Shown here: piece after piece, positions 24,808-34,568 of the stretch
How positions within the stretch are numbered: position 1 is the first letter of the stretch
Layout of the letters: each line of letters begins with the position of its first letter
NCBI GenBank assembly: GCA_024743405.1
Contig: JANSWP010000043.1
Coordinates: 1 to 56,639, forward strand
DNA length: 56,639 nucleotides
Source: Bacteroidota bacterium
Lineage (GTDB): Bacteria > Bacteroidota > Bacteroidia > Chitinophagales > Saprospiraceae
Direction: 5' to 3'
The notes under the pieces: model-generated
What the model was told of the DNA's origin: nothing
The model's database searches: none
The model's input: the letters and a program-made list of their open reading frames with translations, nothing else
Translations under genes and position numbers: made by a program

Positions 24808-27800
24808 ATGAACACCCATAAAGGACTTAATTCTAAAATAATATTTCTTACACTTTTATCTTTTCTTTTCATACAAGATGCCTTCTCACAAGACACCTTA
24901 ACCGTACAAACTTTTGATTGGGATTCGAATACTCGGCGCGATACGTTCCAATTTCCTGATGACCCAGATCAAAGTTGGCGAAAAATTTTGATGGTTTATA
25001 ATATGCGATGCCATGATGTAGCAGTTGGAAATGGAGGTGTCGGATGTCGTGAGTGGGATTATAGTTGTAACACCTTTATCACAGACCCTTCTCGAGCAGA
25101 TTCGACGCGCCAAACACACCCTAATTTTATCATTTCAAATTTTAATGGACCTGTATTCGATTATGCTAATAATCAAACAAACTCCTTTATTCAATATGAA
25201 ATGTACTCTACTAATCTGATTGCAAGTTCTGGTAGTGAAGCTTCTGTAGGAGATGGAAATGAAGAATGGTATGTTACGTATAGTTCTGACGATTATAAGC
25301 AACAATTTTTATATACCGCCGACGAATTAATTACAGGAGGTTTGACGGGTGGTTCTATATATGGTTTAAAGTTAGATTGTATCTATGATGCAGATGAAAT
25401 AGACTTCTTTAGGATTAGAATTAAGCACACAGAACAATCTGAGTTTTCAGATTCAGCGTTGGATTTTAAAGATTATACTGAAGTATATTTTTCTAATTAT
25501 AATTTTGAAATAGGGTTAAATGACTTCCTCTTTTATCAACCTTTTGAATGGGATGGCACTTCTAATTTAATTGTAGAGTTTAGTTTTGCGCAAGGCTATA
25601 GTGACATTGACAATACAATAAAAGCCTATGAAACCAATAAAGCTGTTAGTCTCAAAGTTGATGAGCCTGATTCCTATCTACAGTTTGAAGGAGTCGGGAT
25701 TATAGACCTACCTACCAATAAATTTTCAGATATTTCAAATGAAATCTCCATCTCTTTTTGGGCAAATGGAATTGAGGATGCTTTACCTCGAAACACCTCT
25801 ATTTTTGAGGGAAGTGATGACTCAAATAATCGTCAAGTTAATGTTCATTTCCCATGGTCAAATGGTCAAATTTATTGGGATTGTGGCAATGATGGAACTG
25901 GATATGACCGAATCAATAAACAAGCAACTGAAGCAGAATACGAAGGCTCTTGGAATCATTGGGCATTCACTAAAAATGCGATAACAGGAGAGATGAAAAT
26001 CTATTTGAATGGGGAATTGTGGCATTCAGGAACGGGCTTATTTAGACCGATTGATATCCAACAAATGAAACTTGGAGCGAATGTCAACGGAGGCAATAAT
26101 TATTTTGGAGGAGTCGATGATTTTCAAGTTTGGGATATTGAATTATCACAAGCGGATATTAAAGAATGGATGCATAAAAAAATGGATTTTTCTCATCCAT
26201 TTCATGACAATTTGAAAGCAAATTATACTTTTTCCGAAGGCTCAGGATCTCAAACTAAAGATCAATCTCCATTGGGTCAGGATGTTGACATTTTTCTACC
26301 TAACTGGAAAAAACTAAAAGGAAAAGACCTTTTTAAAAACCCGTACTTTTCAAATCTCCTACCTAATATCGTTTTTCTTCAAGGGGATGCTGAAATTACC
26401 TTGGATACGACACATGTGCTGGATGAAGTACCCAATGGCATTCATTCTGTCGTTGAATATAATGTGTTTGGTGAGTCCGTAGAACCAATCGATACATCAT
26501 TCTTATACCCTTCAGGAAATATTTTGGTAAAAAATGAAGCCGGAGAAATTGTTGATACTATTTATCAAGACCCTGATGGTCAACTTGAAATTGACGACCT
26601 CGTTTATTATCAAGTTCGTAATGCAAAATTTGAAATTCTTTCCTTGGTTACACCTTATGGAAATGGTTTAGACCTTGGTGAAGCAGGTAAGACATTCACT
26701 TTTGATGTGACGGATTATGCTCCTATCTTAAAGGGAGAAAAAGTAATGTCTATTGAAATGGGGGGACAGTGGCAAGAAGAATTGGATATCAAATTTTTAT
26801 TCATCGAGGGTACTCCTCCACGCGATATATTAAATATTCAAAACATCTGGCCATTTCGTCGAGGTGGTTACGCAGATATTCAAAATGACCGATTTTTTGA
26901 ACCTCGAAATATCCCACTTTCTTTGGATGGTTCGCATTATAAAGTTCGTTCGGCAGTCACGGGACATGGTCAAAATGGAGAATTTATACCACGTGAACAT
27001 TATATCAATGTGAATGGAGGGACACAAGAATTTCCTTATCAAGTATGGAAGGAATGTGGCGATAATCCCATCTATCCACAGGGTGGAACTTGGATTTTTG
27101 ATCGAGCAGGTTGGTGCCCTGGCGCAGCGACCGATGTGCATGAATTTTGGTTGACGAATTTGGGACAAATAGGTGATGAAGTAAATATTGATTATGGTGT
27201 TAACGGACCCTATATGGGACAAGCTAATTATTTGGTTTCTAACCAATTGGTCACCTATGGAGACTATAATTATGCACTGGATGCTTCTATCGAAAGAATC
27301 GCTCGACCAAATGTGGGAGATGTTGAATTTGAACGAATCAATCCAGCTTGTAATTACCCCTTGATTCAAGTAAAAAACACGGGCGAAGAGCTCATTAATT
27401 CGCTCACTTTTGAATATAATGTCGAAGGTGGAATAATTGAAAGTTACACTTGGACAGGCGAAATATTGCCCCTTGAAATCGCTGAAATTGAATTGCCTGT
27501 CAATGATGTTGATTTTTGGGAGACCACTGATGAGGAACCTGTTTTTGAAGTTAAAATAAGCAGCCCAAATGGTCAATTAGACGAAAATCCTGACAATGAT
27601 TTTGCGTCAATGCCATTTGAATCAGCTCGTATTTTTGATTATGATGGAGATCCATTAGAATTGACAATTAACACCAACTTGATCGCTTATGACAATTATT
27701 ACACGATTAAAGATTCAGATGGAAATATTGTTATGGAAAGAGATAGTTTGGAAGCTAACCAACAATATAAAGAAGCGCTTGAATTACCCGCAGGATGTTA

Positions 27801-28257
27801 TACGATGAATTTTTATGACATTGCCAACGACGGTTTAGAATTTTGGTTTTTCCCTGAAAACGGACAAGGTTTTTTACGTTTTAGACGATATGCTAATCCA
27901 CAAGTTGCTTTGTCAATAAAATCATTTGATCCTGACTTTGGTGCTGGTGTTCAGTTTGATTTTATCATCCCAGAAACAACTCATACCAAAGATCTAGACC
28001 ATTATCGACTGCTCAGCACCTATCCAAATCCGACGAGCGGCGATTTAAATGTAGAGCTTCATGGCTTCCAAAATGAAGATTTTGAAATTGAAATCATTGA
28101 TTTGACCGGTAAAATATTGAAAAAGGAAACCATTAAAAATAATCCTTCCGATCAAATAATTTTCCCAATTGATGTAGCAGATTTGAATGCGGGCATGTAT
28201 TTCGTTCGGGTTTTAAGTGAAGACCGGGTTTGGACTCAACAATTTGTGAAAAATTAA
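24808..28257 (+). CDS. PNGase F-related T9SS protein with inserted LamG domain
   Basis: An 1,149-residue exported protein (signal to about residue 27). Residues 28-90 match the start of the PNGase F N-domain, including GCREWDYSCN, where Asp84 corresponds to catalytic Asp60 of PNGase F. The rest of that domain reappears about 550 residues later (LGEAGKTFTFDVTDYAPILK). Between them sits a concanavalin/LamG-like domain (about 285-470: SFWANG, HWAFTKNAITGEMKIYLNG, FGGVDDFQVWDIELS). The PNGase F C-domain follows with HGQNGEFIPREHYINV (Glu725 aligns with catalytic Glu206) and WIFDRAGWCPG. A linker and a type A sorting domain (YPNPTSGDLNVEL ... GMYFVRVL) end it. It likely cleaves N-glycans from glycoproteins or binds them at the cell surface. 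It starts 54 bp after DUF1501. Confidence 0.85.
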   Translation: MNTHKGLNSKIIFLTLLSFLFIQDAFSQDTLTVQTFDWDSNTRRDTFQFPDDPDQSWRKILMVYNMRCHDVAVGNGGVGCREWDYSCNTFITDPSRADSTRQTHPNFIISNFNGPVFDYANNQTNSFIQYEMYSTNLIASSGSEASVGDGNEEWYVTYSSDDYKQQFLYTADELITGGLTGGSIYGLKLDCIYDADEIDFFRIRIKHTEQSEFSDSALDFKDYTEVYFSNYNFEIGLNDFLFYQPFEWDGTSNLIVEFSFAQGYSDIDNTIKAYETNKAVSLKVDEPDSYLQFEGVGIIDLPTNKFSDISNEISISFWANGIEDALPRNTSIFEGSDDSNNRQVNVHFPWSNGQIYWDCGNDGTGYDRINKQATEAEYEGSWNHWAFTKNAITGEMKIYLNGELWHSGTGLFRPIDIQQMKLGANVNGGNNYFGGVDDFQVWDIELSQADIKEWMHKKMDFSHPFHDNLKANYTFSEGSGSQTKDQSPLGQDVDIFLPNWKKLKGKDLFKNPYFSNLLPNIVFLQGDAEITLDTTHVLDEVPNGIHSVVEYNVFGESVEPIDTSFLYPSGNILVKNEAGEIVDTIYQDPDGQLEIDDLVYYQVRNAKFEILSLVTPYGNGLDLGEAGKTFTFDVTDYAPILKGEKVMSIEMGGQWQEELDIKFLFIEGTPPRDILNIQNIWPFRRGGYADIQNDRFFEPRNIPLSLDGSHYKVRSAVTGHGQNGEFIPREHYINVNGGTQEFPYQVWKECGDNPIYPQGGTWIFDRAGWCPGAATDVHEFWLTNLGQIGDEVNIDYGVNGPYMGQANYLVSNQLVTYGDYNYALDASIERIARPNVGDVEFERINPACNYPLIQVKNTGEELINSLTFEYNVEGGIIESYTWTGEILPLEIAEIELPVNDVDFWETTDEEPVFEVKISSPNGQLDENPDNDFASMPFESARIFDYDGDPLELTINTNLIAYDNYYTIKDSDGNIVMERDSLEANQQYKEALELPAGCYTMNFYDIANDGLEFWFFPENGQGFLRFRRYANPQVALSIKSFDPDFGAGVQFDFIIPETTHTKDLDHYRLLSTYPNPTSGDLNVELHGFQNEDFEIEIIDLTGKILKKETIKNNPSDQIIFPIDVADLNAGMYFVRVLSEDRVWTQQFVKN

Positions 28258-28268
28258 GAAACTCCATC

Positions 28269-28419
28269 AGGGTTTTCTCATAAAAATAAATTCGTTCAAA
28301 AACCGCTAAAATTTACCCCAACCCTGAAGGGAGTTTTAGCGATTTTCAAACTTTCGCCCTTTAGGGCTGGGGTGAAAAAGTTTGAAAATCACTAAAATGG
28401 ATCTTTATGAGAAAACCCT
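28269..28419. repeat. Family-2 MITE-like element, long form
   Basis: Perfect 16-bp terminal inverted repeats AGGGTTTTCTCATAAA (28269-28284) and TTTATGAGAAAACCCT (28404-28419) enclose 119 bp. The first ~35 bp (AATAAATTCGTTCAAAAACC region) and last ~45 bp match the shorter copy at 34569-34646 in inverse orientation. This copy has an extra nested palindrome (TTTACCCCAACCCTGAAGGG with CCCTTTAGGGCTGGGGTGAA). Flanks AAACTCCAT (28259-28267) and AAACGCCAT (28422-28430) differ at one position and may be a decayed target duplication. Confidence 0.75.
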
Positions 28420-28637
28420 TAAAACGCCATAACATTAGCTCCTTTCATCCAATATTTTTCACCCAAAAAATAACAAGATTGATAAAAAAAGAATTCAAAA
28501 TACTATTTTAGTGGTTGTATTAGCCAGAATAATTTAAAATTATAGCGTAACCCTCGCATATTCAAAAGAAAGTCGATCTTCGAAAAACAAATTTATGGGG
28601 TTCAAATGCCTTTCCAATAGCCGAGAAAAGGCATTTG

Positions 28638-28798
28638 AGGGACTTCGCAATTAATAAACTACGCAAATTTTGCCTAGTAAATTTTTCTTTGGTCGAGGCA
28701 ACTTTTTTTAGCATAGCAGTGCTATGGTCAAAAAATTTAACGAAGAGAAAAGGAAAAAGGACAAGCGAAATGTGTAGGTTATTATTGGCGAAGTCCCT
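28638..28798. repeat. Dispersed hairpin element, family 1, copy K
   Basis: Outer arms AGGGACTTCGC (28638-28648) and GCGAAGTCCCT (28788-28798) pair perfectly. Inside, AATTAATAAACTACGCAAATTT pairs imperfectly with AAATGTGTAGGTTATTATT (rule: AATAACCTAC consensus). The core holds AATTTTTCTTTGGTCGAGGC and a perfect central stem CATAGCAGTGCTATG, ending AAATTTAACGAAG. It aligns with copy B at 34674-34839 apart from the outermost arms. A separate perfect hairpin TCAAATGCCTTT/AAAGGCATTTGA (28602-28638) abuts its left end. It lies upstream of the TonB-type receptor gene. Confidence 0.65.
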
Positions 28799-28867
28799 GT
28801 ACCAAATATATGGAAATTAGGTTTTCCCAAAATACTGATTTCCTACCTCTCACAACTTTACTAAACC

Positions 28868-31294
28868 ATGAAAACAACATCAAATTTATTTGTGCTAATC
28901 TTTAGCGTTTTGTTCGCACCTTCCCTATATAGCCAAGGTGAAATTCAAGGGAAACTTATTAACGAAAAAGGGGAATCAATGTCTTTCGTTAATACCCTAT
29001 TATTAAATGCAAAAGACTCGACTTTTGTAAAAGGAGATATCAGTGCTGATGATGGTAGTTTTATAATCAGCGGTATTGCTCCAGGTAGTTACCTTGTACA
29101 ATTATCAATGATGGGTTATCAAACTCAGTACACGCCTCCGAATATCATCTATTCGAATGAAAAAATAGATTTAAAAATTAGTGTCATGAGAGAAGATGCT
29201 CAACTTCTCAATGAGATCGAAGTGACTGCTAAAAAGCCGCTTTTTGAGCAAAAAATTGATCGTTTAGTCGTCAACGTTCAAAACAGTATTATCTCGGCGG
29301 GAGGAACAGCATTGGAAGTATTAGAACGCTCTCCAGGGGTGATCGTCAATCAGCAATCTGGTGGTATTACTTTAGTTGGGAAAGAAGGTGTTATCATTAT
29401 GATTAATGGTAAAAGAAACTATACACCCGTTTCTTCCTTAGTCCAATTGCTATCAGGTATGAGTGCTGATAATATTGAAAAAATTGAACTGATAACCACT
29501 CCACCAGCCAACTTTGAAGCGGAAGGAAATGCAGGATTCATCAATATTGTTTTAAAAGAAAATGCAAACGAAGGGTTCAACGGTGGATTTGCAGTCTCTG
29601 GAGGCTATGGTGATGGCGATATTTCATCGGCAAGTACCAATTTTAATTATCGTAAAGATCGTTTTAACTTTTTTGGAAATTATTCCTTTTCTAGAGATGC
29701 CAGAATTCAACAGATTCAGTTTTATCGAAGTATACTAAAAGACGGGGCATTAGTAGAAACTCAAACAAAATCTCACCGAGAACCTGCTCAACGAAATCAT
29801 TTCATGCGTCTTGGATTTGACTATCAAATTACAGATAAAACTGCTCTAGGCGGGCTCATTTCAGGCTATGACAACAAATGGTCAATGGATGCATTAAATA
29901 GCAATCAGGTGAGAACAAATGAGGTAATTGATACTTTAATAGAAATCGAAAATGACGAAATCAATCAATGGAAACATTTCATGGGAAATTTGAGCTTACA
30001 ACATAATTTCAATAAGAATACCAGCTTGAATTTGAATGCCGATTACCTTTATTATAATGGCGATAATCCGACTAATTATTTAAATTCTTATTTTAATAGT
30101 GATGGAGCACTTCTATATGATAGCCAAACTCGAAGTGGTAAAATCACACCAATAAACCTTTGGGTGGGAACAATAGATTTTTCAAAAACTATTAATGATA
30201 ATATTAAATTTCAAGCTGGACTGAAAGGAACGCTTTCTACTTTTGAAAATGATGTAACGGTAGAGGAGTTTATTTCAAATTCCTGGGTAGTTGATGAAGA
30301 ATTGACTAATAGCTCAGATTTGGATGAAAAAATTGGTGCTGCCTATACTTCTTTTGATATCAAGGTGGATGAAAAAACGGATGCAAAAATAGGATTGCGA
30401 TATGAGTATACGAGTTCGAATTTGAGCACCGTTGAAATACCTAACTTGGTCGATCGGAAGTATGGAAACTTCTTTCCGAGTGTCTTTATTTCTCGAAAAT
30501 TAGATGATAATAATAATGTCAACTTTTCCTATAGTCGCAGGATCACCCGACCTGGTTTTAAAGAAATGGCTCCTTTTGTTTACTTTATTGATCCGACTAC
30601 TTTTTTCGCTGGAAACCCAGCCATACAGCCTGCTATATCGAATAATTTCAAAATGGATTTTCGCCACAAAACTGTTTTATTTTCCATTCAATATAGCAAA
30701 GAAGATAGCTCTATTGTCCGATTCCAAAACGAATATGATGCAGAAAAAGAAAGGAACCTATTGGTCTCCAGTAACTTGAAATATCTCAAAACAGCATCAT
30801 TTATGATTGCTTTCCCATGGGAAATCACAGATTGGTGGCAAATGCAAGCAAACATTTTAGGTATATGGCAAAAAAATGTAGGCTATGTGGATGATGAATT
30901 AACCAGTATTTCCCAAAAAAATGTTCGAATCTCAGGAGGTCAAAACTTTCAACTACCTAGTAATTTCTCATTAGAAATATCAGGCTTTTACCAAAGTAAA
31001 TCTCTTTGGGGAACAGTAGTGATGAAAGGGTTTGGAGGGCTAAATGCGGGTATTCAGAAAACATTAAACGGTAATCATGGTAAACTTAGTTTTAATGTCA
31101 CAGATATCTTGAATACCTATAAATGGAAATTTACTCAAGATGTCCCTTCTCAAAATCTAAATTATAATTCAGAGGTTGATTTTGCTCGAACAACATTCAA
31201 ATTGACCTATACTCGAACCTTTGGAAATAGTAAATTGAAAGAAGCTAGGAATAAAACGACAGCATCTGAAGATGAGCGAAAACGAGTCAATTGA
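28868..31294 (+). CDS. TonB-dependent-receptor-like outer-membrane barrel protein
   Basis: An 808-residue outer-membrane protein. After the signal peptide (ending LYSQG) comes a carboxypeptidase-regulatory-like beta-sandwich (GKLINEKGESMSFVNTLLL, residues about 24-110), then a plug domain (LEVLERSPGVIVNQQSGGIT, VIIMINGKRNYTP, IEKIELITTPPANFEAEGNAGFINIVL), then a large beta-barrel of the OMP_b-brl_3 type. NVNFSYSRRITRPGFKEMAPFVYFIDPTTFFAGNP is the typical barrel signature of this group. No SusD-like partner or obvious TonB box was seen, so the ligand cannot be assigned; relatives transport peptides, metals or unknown substrates. The C-terminal tail is charged (EARNKTTASEDERKRVN). Confidence 0.85.
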   Translation: MKTTSNLFVLIFSVLFAPSLYSQGEIQGKLINEKGESMSFVNTLLLNAKDSTFVKGDISADDGSFIISGIAPGSYLVQLSMMGYQTQYTPPNIIYSNEKIDLKISVMREDAQLLNEIEVTAKKPLFEQKIDRLVVNVQNSIISAGGTALEVLERSPGVIVNQQSGGITLVGKEGVIIMINGKRNYTPVSSLVQLLSGMSADNIEKIELITTPPANFEAEGNAGFINIVLKENANEGFNGGFAVSGGYGDGDISSASTNFNYRKDRFNFFGNYSFSRDARIQQIQFYRSILKDGALVETQTKSHREPAQRNHFMRLGFDYQITDKTALGGLISGYDNKWSMDALNSNQVRTNEVIDTLIEIENDEINQWKHFMGNLSLQHNFNKNTSLNLNADYLYYNGDNPTNYLNSYFNSDGALLYDSQTRSGKITPINLWVGTIDFSKTINDNIKFQAGLKGTLSTFENDVTVEEFISNSWVVDEELTNSSDLDEKIGAAYTSFDIKVDEKTDAKIGLRYEYTSSNLSTVEIPNLVDRKYGNFFPSVFISRKLDDNNNVNFSYSRRITRPGFKEMAPFVYFIDPTTFFAGNPAIQPAISNNFKMDFRHKTVLFSIQYSKEDSSIVRFQNEYDAEKERNLLVSSNLKYLKTASFMIAFPWEITDWWQMQANILGIWQKNVGYVDDELTSISQKNVRISGGQNFQLPSNFSLEISGFYQSKSLWGTVVMKGFGGLNAGIQKTLNGNHGKLSFNVTDILNTYKWKFTQDVPSQNLNYNSEVDFARTTFKLTYTRTFGNSKLKEARNKTTASEDERKRVN

Positions 31295-31309
31295 TAAATC
31301 TGATAAATA

Positions 31310-31353
31310 TTAGTTCAAAGGTTCATAGTTTATTTATCGAACCTTTGAGCTAA
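31310..31353. terminator. Bidirectional terminator between receptor and EamA genes
   Basis: TTAGTTCAAAGGTTC (31310-31324) pairs with GAACCTTTGAGCTAA (31339-31353) with one mismatch and a 14-base loop. It lies in the 62-bp gap between two convergent genes, so it likely serves both. Confidence 0.7.
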
Positions 31354-31356
31354 TTA

Positions 31357-32262
31357 TTAGGCTTCTTGCTCCGCCTTCCGTGACACAATAAAAAATACTC
31401 CAAATAACATCAATAAAGCAGCTATCAAAGATTGGGAAGACAACTCTTCATTATTAAAATACCAACCTACTAACATGGCAACGATTGGATTAATATACGT
31501 TGATGTCGCGACCTTTTCTGGGGAGACTTTAACCAATAAATAGTTAAAGGCGGAGAAAGAAATAAGTGACCCACAAATGATTGCAAATGTTAATCCGCCC
31601 CACGCACGATCTCCCACTTTATGAATATCAAACGCTTGCCATTCTCCTGCAATCAGACTAATAAAAAACAAAATTGTACCCCCAGATAACATCTGTATAG
31701 CAGAAGTCAAAAGCTTTGACTCTGGAAGGTCTTTATCGCCTACATACAAAGTTGCATAGCCCCAAGCAATGATACAAAACAGAATTACACCGATACCAAC
31801 AAGGGTCATATCATCTGTTAAAAACTGATCTTGTACAACCAATAATGCCATACCCAAAAAACCAATAGCAATGCCAATCCAACTTCTTTTCCGAGGTTTT
31901 TGTCCACGCATTTTCCAGAGCAGTAAAACAATTACCAACGGCTCTAACCCAACAATTAGACTAGCGATTCCGGTATAAACAAATTGCAAAGACCAAATAA
32001 TAGCGGCTGTCCCCAACACAAGAAATAGAAAGCCAGAAAAAATGGCATTTCTCCATTGAATCCTAGTCGGATTTGGCACTCCAAAAGCTTTTACAATTAA
32101 GTATAGAAGGGCTCCGGCAATGAAAAACCGACCGGAACACATCAAAAAAACAGGAATGTCTTGTATCGCGTAAAAATTGGCTAGGTAATTCGCGCCCCAA
32201 AGAATATAAATAGCAAAAAAGGAAAGTGGAATCAACCACTTATCTCTCGGTTCGATTTTCAT
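31357..32262 (-). CDS. EamA-family (DMT superfamily) transporter
   Basis: A 301-residue inner-membrane protein with about ten hydrophobic helices arranged as two EamA repeats: FFAIYILWGANYLANFYAIQ begins the first and IGVILFCIIAWGYATLYVG the second. SGRFFIAGALLY, IASLIVGLEPLVIVLLLW and STYINPIVAMLVGWYFNNEEL are standard EamA landmarks. Members usually export small metabolites or amino acids; the substrate cannot be read from sequence. It lies downstream of ppk on the same strand but is separated from it by 240 bp containing a family-3 palindromic repeat, so co-transcription is uncertain. Confidence 0.9.
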   Translation of the reverse strand: MKIEPRDKWLIPLSFFAIYILWGANYLANFYAIQDIPVFLMCSGRFFIAGALLYLIVKAFGVPNPTRIQWRNAIFSGFLFLVLGTAAIIWSLQFVYTGIASLIVGLEPLVIVLLLWKMRGQKPRKRSWIGIAIGFLGMALLVVQDQFLTDDMTLVGIGVILFCIIAWGYATLYVGDKDLPESKLLTSAIQMLSGGTILFFISLIAGEWQAFDIHKVGDRAWGGLTFAIICGSLISFSAFNYLLVKVSPEKVATSTYINPIVAMLVGWYFNNEELSSQSLIAALLMLFGVFFIVSRKAEQEA

Positions 32263-32340
32263 CGGGCAAAGAACTCAAAAGTTCCTGAAATTTAGGCTAC
32301 TCTTTCATGAAAGAATTTCATGACCCCATTTCATGGAGCG

Positions 32341-32470
32341 AATAAATAAGCGCTTGACATAATAAGTTCTTGGACAGAATTAGGTTGCACTTAAATACTG
32401 CAACGGGTGCCTTTGGCGCGATGTTGCAGTAATTTAAGTGGAAGTTGTTTATGACTTAGCACTTACTAAT
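32341..32470. repeat. Palindromic dispersed repeat, family 3, ppk-EamA gap
   Basis: CACTTAAATACTGCAAC (32388-32404) pairs with GTTGCAGTAATTTAAGTG (32423-32440) with one bulged base. Outside this, AAGCGCTTGACATAAT (about 32348-32363) and TTTATGACTTAGCACTTACT pair imperfectly. GCGCGATGTTGCAGTAAT is the inverse of the core in the xylB-xylA gap, and AAGTTCTTGGACAGAATTA matches the ends of both other copies. No T-tract follows the hairpin. Confidence 0.6.
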
Positions 32471-32501
32471 GACTTGAATTCATGTATAACATTTACAGAC
32501 G

Positions 32502-34565
32502 TCAAATTTTACTGGCTAAAAAATGATAGGTTTCTAACTGTGCTCGTATTTCTTTTTCGGCGCCCATTGATAGTTTATATTGATTGCTTTGATCTTCGTC
32601 AACCCACCTAGATTTCACATTATCCCTTAATTGGATATCTATTATTTCTCGTAATTCTTGGTAAATTTTTGGATCGTAAATAGGCATACATACCTCCACT
32701 CTTTTATCCAAATTTCTAGTCATCCAATCAGCCGAAGCGGTGTACATTTTTTCTTTGCCTCCATTACCAAAAATATAAACCCTAGCATGCTCTAAAAAGC
32801 GGTCAATGATGCTTATAATCTGAATATTTTCACTTTTACCTGGAACACCTGGAATGCATCGACAAATACCTCTGACAATTAATTGAATTTTAACGCCTGC
32901 TTGACTCGCATCATATAGTTTTTTGACCATCCCCGTATCTTCTAAACTATTCATCTTCAGAATCATGTAGGCCGTTTTACCTTCTTTGGCATTAGCTATT
33001 TCTTGATCGATAAATTTTTCAAATTTCAATCTCGTAGAGAACGGCGACACCAATAAATGATTGGTAGGTGGAAAAATAATTCTACCCTCCAACACCATAA
33101 AAACTTTTCGAGCCTCTTCCCCTAACCTTTGGTCTGCAGAGAGCAAGCCATGATCTGCATATATTTTAGCCGTTTTTTCATTAAAATTGCCTGTACCATA
33201 ATAACCATAATGTCTCAAATATTCCCCCTCTCGACGACTAATTAAAAGTAATTTAGTGTGTACTTTAATCCCCGGTATACTATACCTGACATTTGCTCCA
33301 GCCTTTTGCAATCGCTCTCCCCATATGATATTCGTCTCTTCATCAAATCGGGCTTTGGTTTCAATAAAAGCAAATACTTTTTTGCCCTTTTCCATGGCAT
33401 ATAAAAGGGCATTGGCCACCGCTGAATCGGAAGCAACTCGGTAAAGCGTTACTTTAATTTGTTCAACCAGTTCATCTTCTGCAGCTTCGCGAATTAGTTG
33501 TGGGATATAATTAAATTTTTGATACGGAAAATGTAACATAAAATCCTTTTCAGACATAGCTTTCAAAATAGACCCAGCGTCCTCTAATTCGGGATGTGGT
33601 AACGGAGGTAATTTTTCATTTTCTAATTGTGGACTATTGGGCGGCATGGGAAAGCCAAAAAAGTCATTAAAGTTATGGTACCGTCCACCTGAGACTAAGT
33701 CATTTTTTGAAAAATCAAAAGCATGCCTCAAATATTTCAACAAAGGCTTTGGCATAGCTGAATCATACAAAAACCGAGTCGGCAGTCCTGCATTTCGATC
33801 TATCAAACCTCTTTTGATCTTCTCCATAAGATCTCCGTCAAATTCATCTGCAATATACATTTCTGCATCTCGAGACAGCTTTATCGAAAAAACGTCCTTA
33901 ACAATCTGATCATCAAAGAGTTGATGAATATTGGCTCGCAGAATATCATCAATAAAAGCAATGTGTAATTCCTTTTCATCAGATGGTAAAGTCACAAAAC
34001 GAGGAAGGCTTTCAGAGGGAATATTAACCAAAGCAGGTGAAGTTTCCCCTTCAAACTCAATAACAAAGTATAGTCCCTTGTTCTCCAAAAATGGATTGGA
34101 ATGTTTCTCTTCTCCAAGTAAAATTGGACTAGCGAGCTTTCCCATCTCATTTTCTTCAAAATATTGTTTAGCAAATACTTTTTGCGCTTGAGAAAATTGT
34201 TGTTCATTGACTAAATAAATATTATTCTCTGCCAATTCAGGAATAATTTCTTCCCGAAAGATTCGTCCAAATTCATCTTGTTGAAATGCAACAATTTCTT
34301 GTATTTCATACAAAAGTTTCTTTGGTTTCACCTCTAGTTCTAATTCCTTTCGGGTTTTCTTTTTCAATTTTCCAAAACTGCGGATAGACGCTACACGCAC
34401 ACTAAAAAATTCATCCAAATTTGAAGAATAAATCGCTAGGAATTTGATTCGCTCATATAATGGAACACGTGGATCTTTTGCCTCTTGTAAAACTCTTTCA
34501 TTAAAATACAGCCAACTTATATCTCGGTTAAACATTTCTTCTTTTTTTGTTTCGATTGTTTGCAT
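32502..34565 (-). CDS. ppk1: Polyphosphate kinase 1
   Basis: A 687-residue PPK1 that reversibly polymerises the gamma-phosphate of ATP into inorganic polyphosphate. The N-domain shows FNRDISWLYFNERVLQEA and LAIYSSNLDEFFSVR. The two phospholipase D-like catalytic domains contain GIKVHTKLLLISRREG (the autophosphorylated His, near residue 435) with YYGTGNFNEKTAKIYADHGL, and FLEHARVYIFGNGG (second active-site His) with SADWMTRNLDKRVEV. All expected catalytic residues are present and length is normal. A family-2 element has inserted directly upstream of the ATG, four bases away, and duplicated 14 bp including the start codon, so the natural 5' region is displaced by 96 bp. Confidence 0.96.
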   Translation of the reverse strand: MQTIETKKEEMFNRDISWLYFNERVLQEAKDPRVPLYERIKFLAIYSSNLDEFFSVRVASIRSFGKLKKKTRKELELEVKPKKLLYEIQEIVAFQQDEFGRIFREEIIPELAENNIYLVNEQQFSQAQKVFAKQYFEENEMGKLASPILLGEEKHSNPFLENKGLYFVIEFEGETSPALVNIPSESLPRFVTLPSDEKELHIAFIDDILRANIHQLFDDQIVKDVFSIKLSRDAEMYIADEFDGDLMEKIKRGLIDRNAGLPTRFLYDSAMPKPLLKYLRHAFDFSKNDLVSGGRYHNFNDFFGFPMPPNSPQLENEKLPPLPHPELEDAGSILKAMSEKDFMLHFPYQKFNYIPQLIREAAEDELVEQIKVTLYRVASDSAVANALLYAMEKGKKVFAFIETKARFDEETNIIWGERLQKAGANVRYSIPGIKVHTKLLLISRREGEYLRHYGYYGTGNFNEKTAKIYADHGLLSADQRLGEEARKVFMVLEGRIIFPPTNHLLVSPFSTRLKFEKFIDQEIANAKEGKTAYMILKMNSLEDTGMVKKLYDASQAGVKIQLIVRGICRCIPGVPGKSENIQIISIIDRFLEHARVYIFGNGGKEKMYTASADWMTRNLDKRVEVCMPIYDPKIYQELREIIDIQLRDNVKSRWVDEDQSNQYKLSMGAEKEIRAQLETYHFLASKI

Positions 34566-34568
34566 TGA

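Noticed and set aside
26830-27576. Long minus-strand ORF (248 codons) inside the PNGase F-like gene
   Set aside because: It is fully nested in a well-supported plus-strand gene and has no protein-family features; it is an antisense shadow.
28635-28820. 61-codon plus-strand ORF between F and TonB-type receptor genes
   Set aside because: It lies within the family-1 hairpin element and is a by-product of the repeat.
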